From NCBI RefSeq assembly GCF_004339095.1, contig NZ_SMGQ01000011.1:605575-669574 (forward strand): 64,000 bases of DNA. The letters are read 5' to 3'. The DNA comes from Natranaerovirga hydrolytica (GTDB lineage: Bacteria > Bacillota > Clostridia > Lachnospirales > DSM-24629). The notes under the pieces are model-generated. The model had not been told where the DNA came from and searched no databases. It saw only the letters and a program-made list of their open reading frames with translations. The translations under genes and the position numbers were made by a program. Shown piece after piece: positions 62,534-64,000 of the stretch; position 1 is the first letter of the stretch; every line of letters starts with the position of its first letter.

Positions 62534-63490
62534 CTATTGTATTTTTTCTAATTTTTGATTATAAATATCTGTAATTTCACCAATTGTTTTTTTGTTGCTT
62601 AAAATGATGTACCGCTCAAAAATCTTATTGGCAACTAATTTATCTAATAATGGTTTTTGTTTCACATCGTCTATAGATTGTCCATGGACTGTGCAAATTA
62701 ATTTACAACCTGAATTAATAACATATTCTATGGCTTTTATATCTACGTCACTTCCTAGTTCATCTACGGCAATAACCTGAGGTGACATAGACCGAATCAG
62801 CATAAGCATACCTTCCACCTTAGGACAACAATCCAACACATCTGTCCTTATGCCTAAATCATTTTGAGGAATACCATTATAACAAGCCCCAATCTCTGAT
62901 CTTTCATCAACCACGCCTATGGTCTTAGGTGTTAGGGTATGCTCACCATTGGAAACTTGTCTGATAATATCTCTTAAAAGTGTTGTTTTGCCACATCTAG
63001 GAGGTGAAATAATCATCGTATGATATAGATTGTCTTCATCTATAATATTATGAATGACACCGTTGGCACATCCTTTGATTTCATGAGAGATTCTTATGTT
63101 AATAAAGGAAATATGCTTGATGTTTTTAACGCGACCTTGTTCAACAATAACTTTTCCTGCTAGTCCTATTCTATGCCCACCCTCTATTGTTATGAATCCT
63201 TGTTTAATATCTTCTTCAAAGGCATATAATGAATAGTTGCTAATGTATTCTATGGTTTCTTTTATTTCTTTTTTATTAACAATAAACGCATTTTTACAAG
63301 TATAACTAAAGTCTCCTTGATTAGTAATAAATATTTCTCTGTTTTTATAAATTATCATTAAAGGGGCATTAATTCTTAATCGAATTTCTTGCAAATAATT
63401 AAAATCAATGGTCAATGCTTTTTGTAAAATTTCTCTAATGTTGAGAGAAAATATTTTTAATATAGATGTTCGTTGATCTATCTTGTCCAC
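62534..63490 (-). CDS. spoIIIAA: Stage III sporulation protein AA, secretion-type ATPase
   Basis: SpoIIIAA is the ATPase of the SpoIIIA complex, related to type II/IV secretion ATPases. Walker A is ISPPRCGKTTLLRDIIRQV, followed by VVDERSEIGACYNG and VIAVDELGSDVDIKAIEYV. The frame starts at GTG 63490 (318 aa), but GGGAGG runs directly into this GTG; a rare ATA three codons later would have normal spacing. A sigma-E-type promoter lies just upstream. Confidence 0.94.
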   Translation of the reverse strand: MDKIDQRTSILKIFSLNIREILQKALTIDFNYLQEIRLRINAPLMIIYKNREIFITNQGDFSYTCKNAFIVNKKEIKETIEYISNYSLYAFEEDIKQGFITIEGGHRIGLAGKVIVEQGRVKNIKHISFINIRISHEIKGCANGVIHNIIDEDNLYHTMIISPPRCGKTTLLRDIIRQVSNGEHTLTPKTIGVVDERSEIGACYNGIPQNDLGIRTDVLDCCPKVEGMLMLIRSMSPQVIAVDELGSDVDIKAIEYVINSGCKLICTVHGQSIDDVKQKPLLDKLVANKIFERYIILSNKKTIGEITDIYNQKLEKIQ

Positions 63491-63503
63491 CTCCCTTTAT
63501 GAA

Positions 63504-63532
63504 ATTATATGATGGGAGTTGTCCATTTATTA
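63504..63532 (-). promoter_or_regulatory. Sigma-E-type promoter of the spoIIIA operon
   Basis: TAATAAA (63526-63532), 14-base spacer, CATATAAT (63504-63511), close to the sigma-E pattern. The operon is sigma-E-dependent in Bacillus, which fits. Confidence 0.65.
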
Positions 63533-63544
63533 CTTATTTTTTTC

Positions 63545-63578
63545 AAAAAAAAAACCTCCTTTAATCTCTAAAGGAAGT
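63545..63578 (-). terminator. Terminator downstream of efp
   Basis: On the minus strand ACTTCCTTTA pairs with TAAAGGAGGT (one G-U) around a 5-base loop, followed by about ten T. It separates efp from the spoIIIA promoter. Confidence 0.88.
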
Positions 63579-63607
63579 CTCTTTATGGTTCTATATTTAA
63601 ATTTTAA

Positions 63608-64000
63608 TTATGCTCTTGAAGTGTATTCGCCAGTTCTTGTGTCAATTTTAATTCTATCTCCAATATTAACAAATAAAGGAACATAAACGGTTGCGCCAGT
63701 TTCTACAACAGCTGGTTTCGTTGCACCTGTTGCTGTATCTCCTTTTACACCTGGTTCTGTTTCTGTAACTTCTAGCTCAACAGATATGGGTGGTTCCATA
63801 CCAAAGACAACATTTTCATGAGAAAGGATTTTGACCATATCATTTTCTTTTACAAATTTTAATGTGTCACCCACTTGATCTTTATCAATTGCAATTTGTT
63901 CATAAGTACCTACATCCATAAAATGGTATAATTCGCCATCTGTATATAAATATTGCATATCTTTACGCTCTATATGCGCTGGAGCAAGTTTTTCACTTGG
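63608..64000 (-). CDS. efp: Elongation factor P, 5' end cut by window edge
   Basis: EF-P helps ribosomes through polyproline stretches. The frame is open from the right edge ([19 protein letters not shown]) to the stop at 63608. It lacks only the first part of domain I, which includes the modified lysine loop. Domain II ([18 protein letters not shown]) and domain III with [20 protein letters not shown] and [20 protein letters not shown] are complete. It precedes spoIIIA, as in Bacillus. Confidence 0.96.
   Translation of the reverse strand, partial: PSEKLAPAHIERKDMQYLYTDGELYHFMDVGTYEQIAIDKDQVGDTLKFVKENDMVKILSHENVVFGMEPPISVELEVTETEPGVKGDTATGATKPAVVETGATVYVPLFVNIGDRIKIDTRTGEYTSRA

Overview
The window is an AT-rich, densely packed chromosomal segment from an endospore-forming, low-GC Firmicute. 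It carries spo0A, spoIVB, the eight-gene spoIIIA operon, ylbJ, an alpha/beta-type SASP and two small coat-like proteins. Gene order and protein character point to class Clostridia, possibly a Lachnospirales/Vallitalea-like lineage; that finer placement is tentative. Nearly everything is transcribed from the minus strand. The plus-strand genes are tmcAL, ylbJ, rpmB and rqcH. No rRNA, tRNA, prophage, insertion sequence or CRISPR array was seen.

Layout by position: (1) 1-8303, translation and secretion block: a partial YlqG-like gene, rnhB, rbgA, lepB, rplS with a putative L19 leader, trmD, rimM, khpA, rpsP, ffh, ylxM, ftsY. (2) 8318-17374, smc, rnc, acpP, plsX, rpmF, yceD, ackA, pta. (3) 17734-26622, plus-strand tmcAL and ylbJ, then a DivIVA-like coiled-coil gene, coaD, rsmD, an SASP gene, recG, a FakA/YloV-like gene and an Asp23 gene. 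(4) 27105-41670, rpmB, then a long minus-strand run beginning at yicC: yicC, remA, gmk, rpoZ, priA, def, fmt, yugP, rsmB, rlmN, prpC, prkC, rsgA, rpe, thiN and a 55-residue membrane ORF. (5) 41857-52601, rqcH, coat-like genes, spo0A, spoIVB, recN, argR, nadK, tlyA, dxs. (6) 52635-57808, the OLE RNA locus (oapA, a ~600-nt structured RNA, yuiD) with ispA, xseB, xseA, nusB and a second Asp23 gene. (7) 57954-63490, spoIIIAA-AH, then the partial efp gene at the right edge.

The most notable element is a gene-free stretch at 53401-54005 that I identify as the OLE (ornate, large, extremophilic) RNA. Its ends form a perfect 14-bp helix, it has its own promoter, and it lies directly upstream of a membrane-protein gene matching its partner OapA. 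The OLE family has been described before, so this is a new instance and not a new class. The least-explained element is a family of ~100-bp, two-hairpin intergenic repeats. There are at least five full copies, one degenerate full copy and two half copies. The paired arms change together between copies, which implies that the fold is being conserved.

Best-supported regulation: sigma-A-type promoters before plsX, yceD, pta, ylxM, yicC, rqcH, priA, rpmB, spo0A, the second Asp23 gene and OLE; a sigma-E-type promoter before spoIIIAA; a 0A box before spo0A; a dyad over the ylxM start region.
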